In this document: positions 27,401 to 27,796 of the stretch, in pieces
How the letters are laid out: the number at the start of each line of letters is the position of its first letter
How positions within the stretch are numbered: the stretch's first letter is position 1
From: Chara braunii
Lineage: Eukaryota; Streptophyta; Charophyceae; Charales; Characeae
Direction of reading: 5' to 3'
DNA: 27,796 nucleotides
NCBI GenBank assembly: GCA_003427395.1
Contig: BFEA01000986.1
Location: 178,572-206,367 of the forward strand
Notes under the pieces: generated by a model
What the model saw: only the letters and a program-made list of their open reading frames with translations
The model's database searches: none
What the model was told of the DNA's origin: nothing
Program-made: the position numbers and the translations under genes

Positions 27401-27796
27401 TGATACATGGTCAGTCGAGCAATGTATATGGAGCCAAGGATCCGCAAAGTCATGAAAAGGACTCGTATGGACAATGCAGTGTCAGCAAAGCATCAACCAG
27501 CAATGTACCTCAAGAATAGCACAAAGTAGCGCAACGAAAGACTCAAGGATATGACATGATCGATCAGATACTGACGCGACCTCCCATCATACATCACACA
27601 TGTGAGAGGAAGAGGAGGGACCGCATACATGGAAGAAAGGTCCCTCCTCGTATACACACATGGGGAAGATACCACAAATGAGAGATGGGGGAGAGGCAGG
27701 GCGAAGATGGAGGTGAGGAAGAAGACCAAGATCGCGATAGCAAAGTCCAGAAATAGCCTCCCTGCCGAATGTCCAATCAATGTCTGCCACAAAATG
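27401..27796 (-). repeat. 5' LTR (partial, runs off the right edge)
   Basis: Direct copy of 15581-15976, about 96% identical without indels. Its minus-strand 3' end is at 27401. The window ends at the same 'cacaaaatg' that borders the N gap in the other copy. Minus-strand open frames across it occur in both copies but have no recognisable domain and are part of the LTR. Confidence 0.88.

Larger units (their letters stand above)
15581..27796 (-). mobile_element. Nested LTR retrotransposon (Ty3/gypsy-like), minus strand, runs off the right edge
   Basis: Two direct copies of a terminal sequence (15581-15976 and 27401-27796) start at exactly corresponding bases. On the minus strand both end in '...CATGTATCA', the canonical CA end of an LTR. 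Just inside the right copy is a primer-binding site (27398-27383). Between the copies, minus-strand gag-like (19394-18300), protease (18260-17990), RNase H tail and integrase (17400-16790) remnants appear in Ty3/gypsy order. Two later insertions sit inside: the Penelope-like element (19874-25053) and a solo-LTR-like piece (25896-26900). The RT domain is missing. The outer edges of both LTRs are not visible, because one meets an assembly gap and the other the window end. Confidence 0.8.

Noticed and set aside
27493-27792. Minus-strand frame of 99 codons in the right LTR, also present in the left copy
   Set aside because: Conservation is explained by the LTR duplication; substitutions show no obvious codon pattern and no domain is visible.

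Overview
The window looks like repeat-rich nuclear DNA of a eukaryote. It holds no intact host gene, no rRNA or tRNA gene and no prokaryotic operon. Almost everything legible is transposon. The best guess is a green-lineage (streptophyte or algal) genome: there is a Penelope-like element whose GIY-YIG endonuclease precedes the reverse transcriptase (a layout known from green algae and some other eukaryotes), Ty3/gypsy pol remnants, and a primer-binding site of the initiator-Met tRNA type usual in plants. A charophyte such as Chara is plausible, but the sequence alone cannot prove it.

Layout. (1) 1-3950, minus strand: a decayed LINE with an RRM/DUF4283-like and CCHC ORF1, a middle ORF and an APE-type endonuclease; its RT lies off the left edge. 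(2) 3951-7790: non-coding DNA with diverged tandem repeats, a GC-rich multi-stem hairpin, an 82-bp repeat, a long AT-rich tract with a palindrome, and 50-bp repeats containing a 'ggactttggcgctccaca' motif. (3) 7798-10990, plus strand: decayed coding DNA of an unrecognised family, built of two diverged tandem modules of about 1.1-1.2 kb with acidic stretches, then a small ORF. (4) 11926-15580: a polypurine tract, then LTR-like DNA with five units of a 110-122-bp repeat and seven hairpins that keep the loop but vary the stem.

(5) 15581 to the right edge: one large nested LTR retrotransposon on the minus strand. Its two LTR copies (15581-15976 and 27401-27796) are about 96% identical, and both break off at the same base. 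In its own direction it reads: LTR, primer-binding site, microsatellite, 56-bp repeat array, AT-rich leader, gag, protease, a block of 84-bp repeats where RT should be, RNase H tail, integrase, LTR. Two elements have inserted into it. One is a 1.0-kb solo-LTR-like insertion (25896-26900) that splits one unit of the 56-bp array and is flanked by ATCAC. The other is a 5.2-kb Penelope-like element (19874-25053) flanked by an 11-bp candidate target duplication.

The Penelope-like element is the best-defined unusual object. In order it encodes an Arg-rich segment with a CCHC zinc knuckle, a coiled coil, a SAP-like motif, GIY-YIG, a Cys/His linker and RT. It is flanked by pseudo-LTR copies of its own 3' end. 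It is dead, with several frameshifts and stops and Asn in place of the motif A Asp. All coding features here are interrupted, so functions describe the ancestral elements, not active genes.
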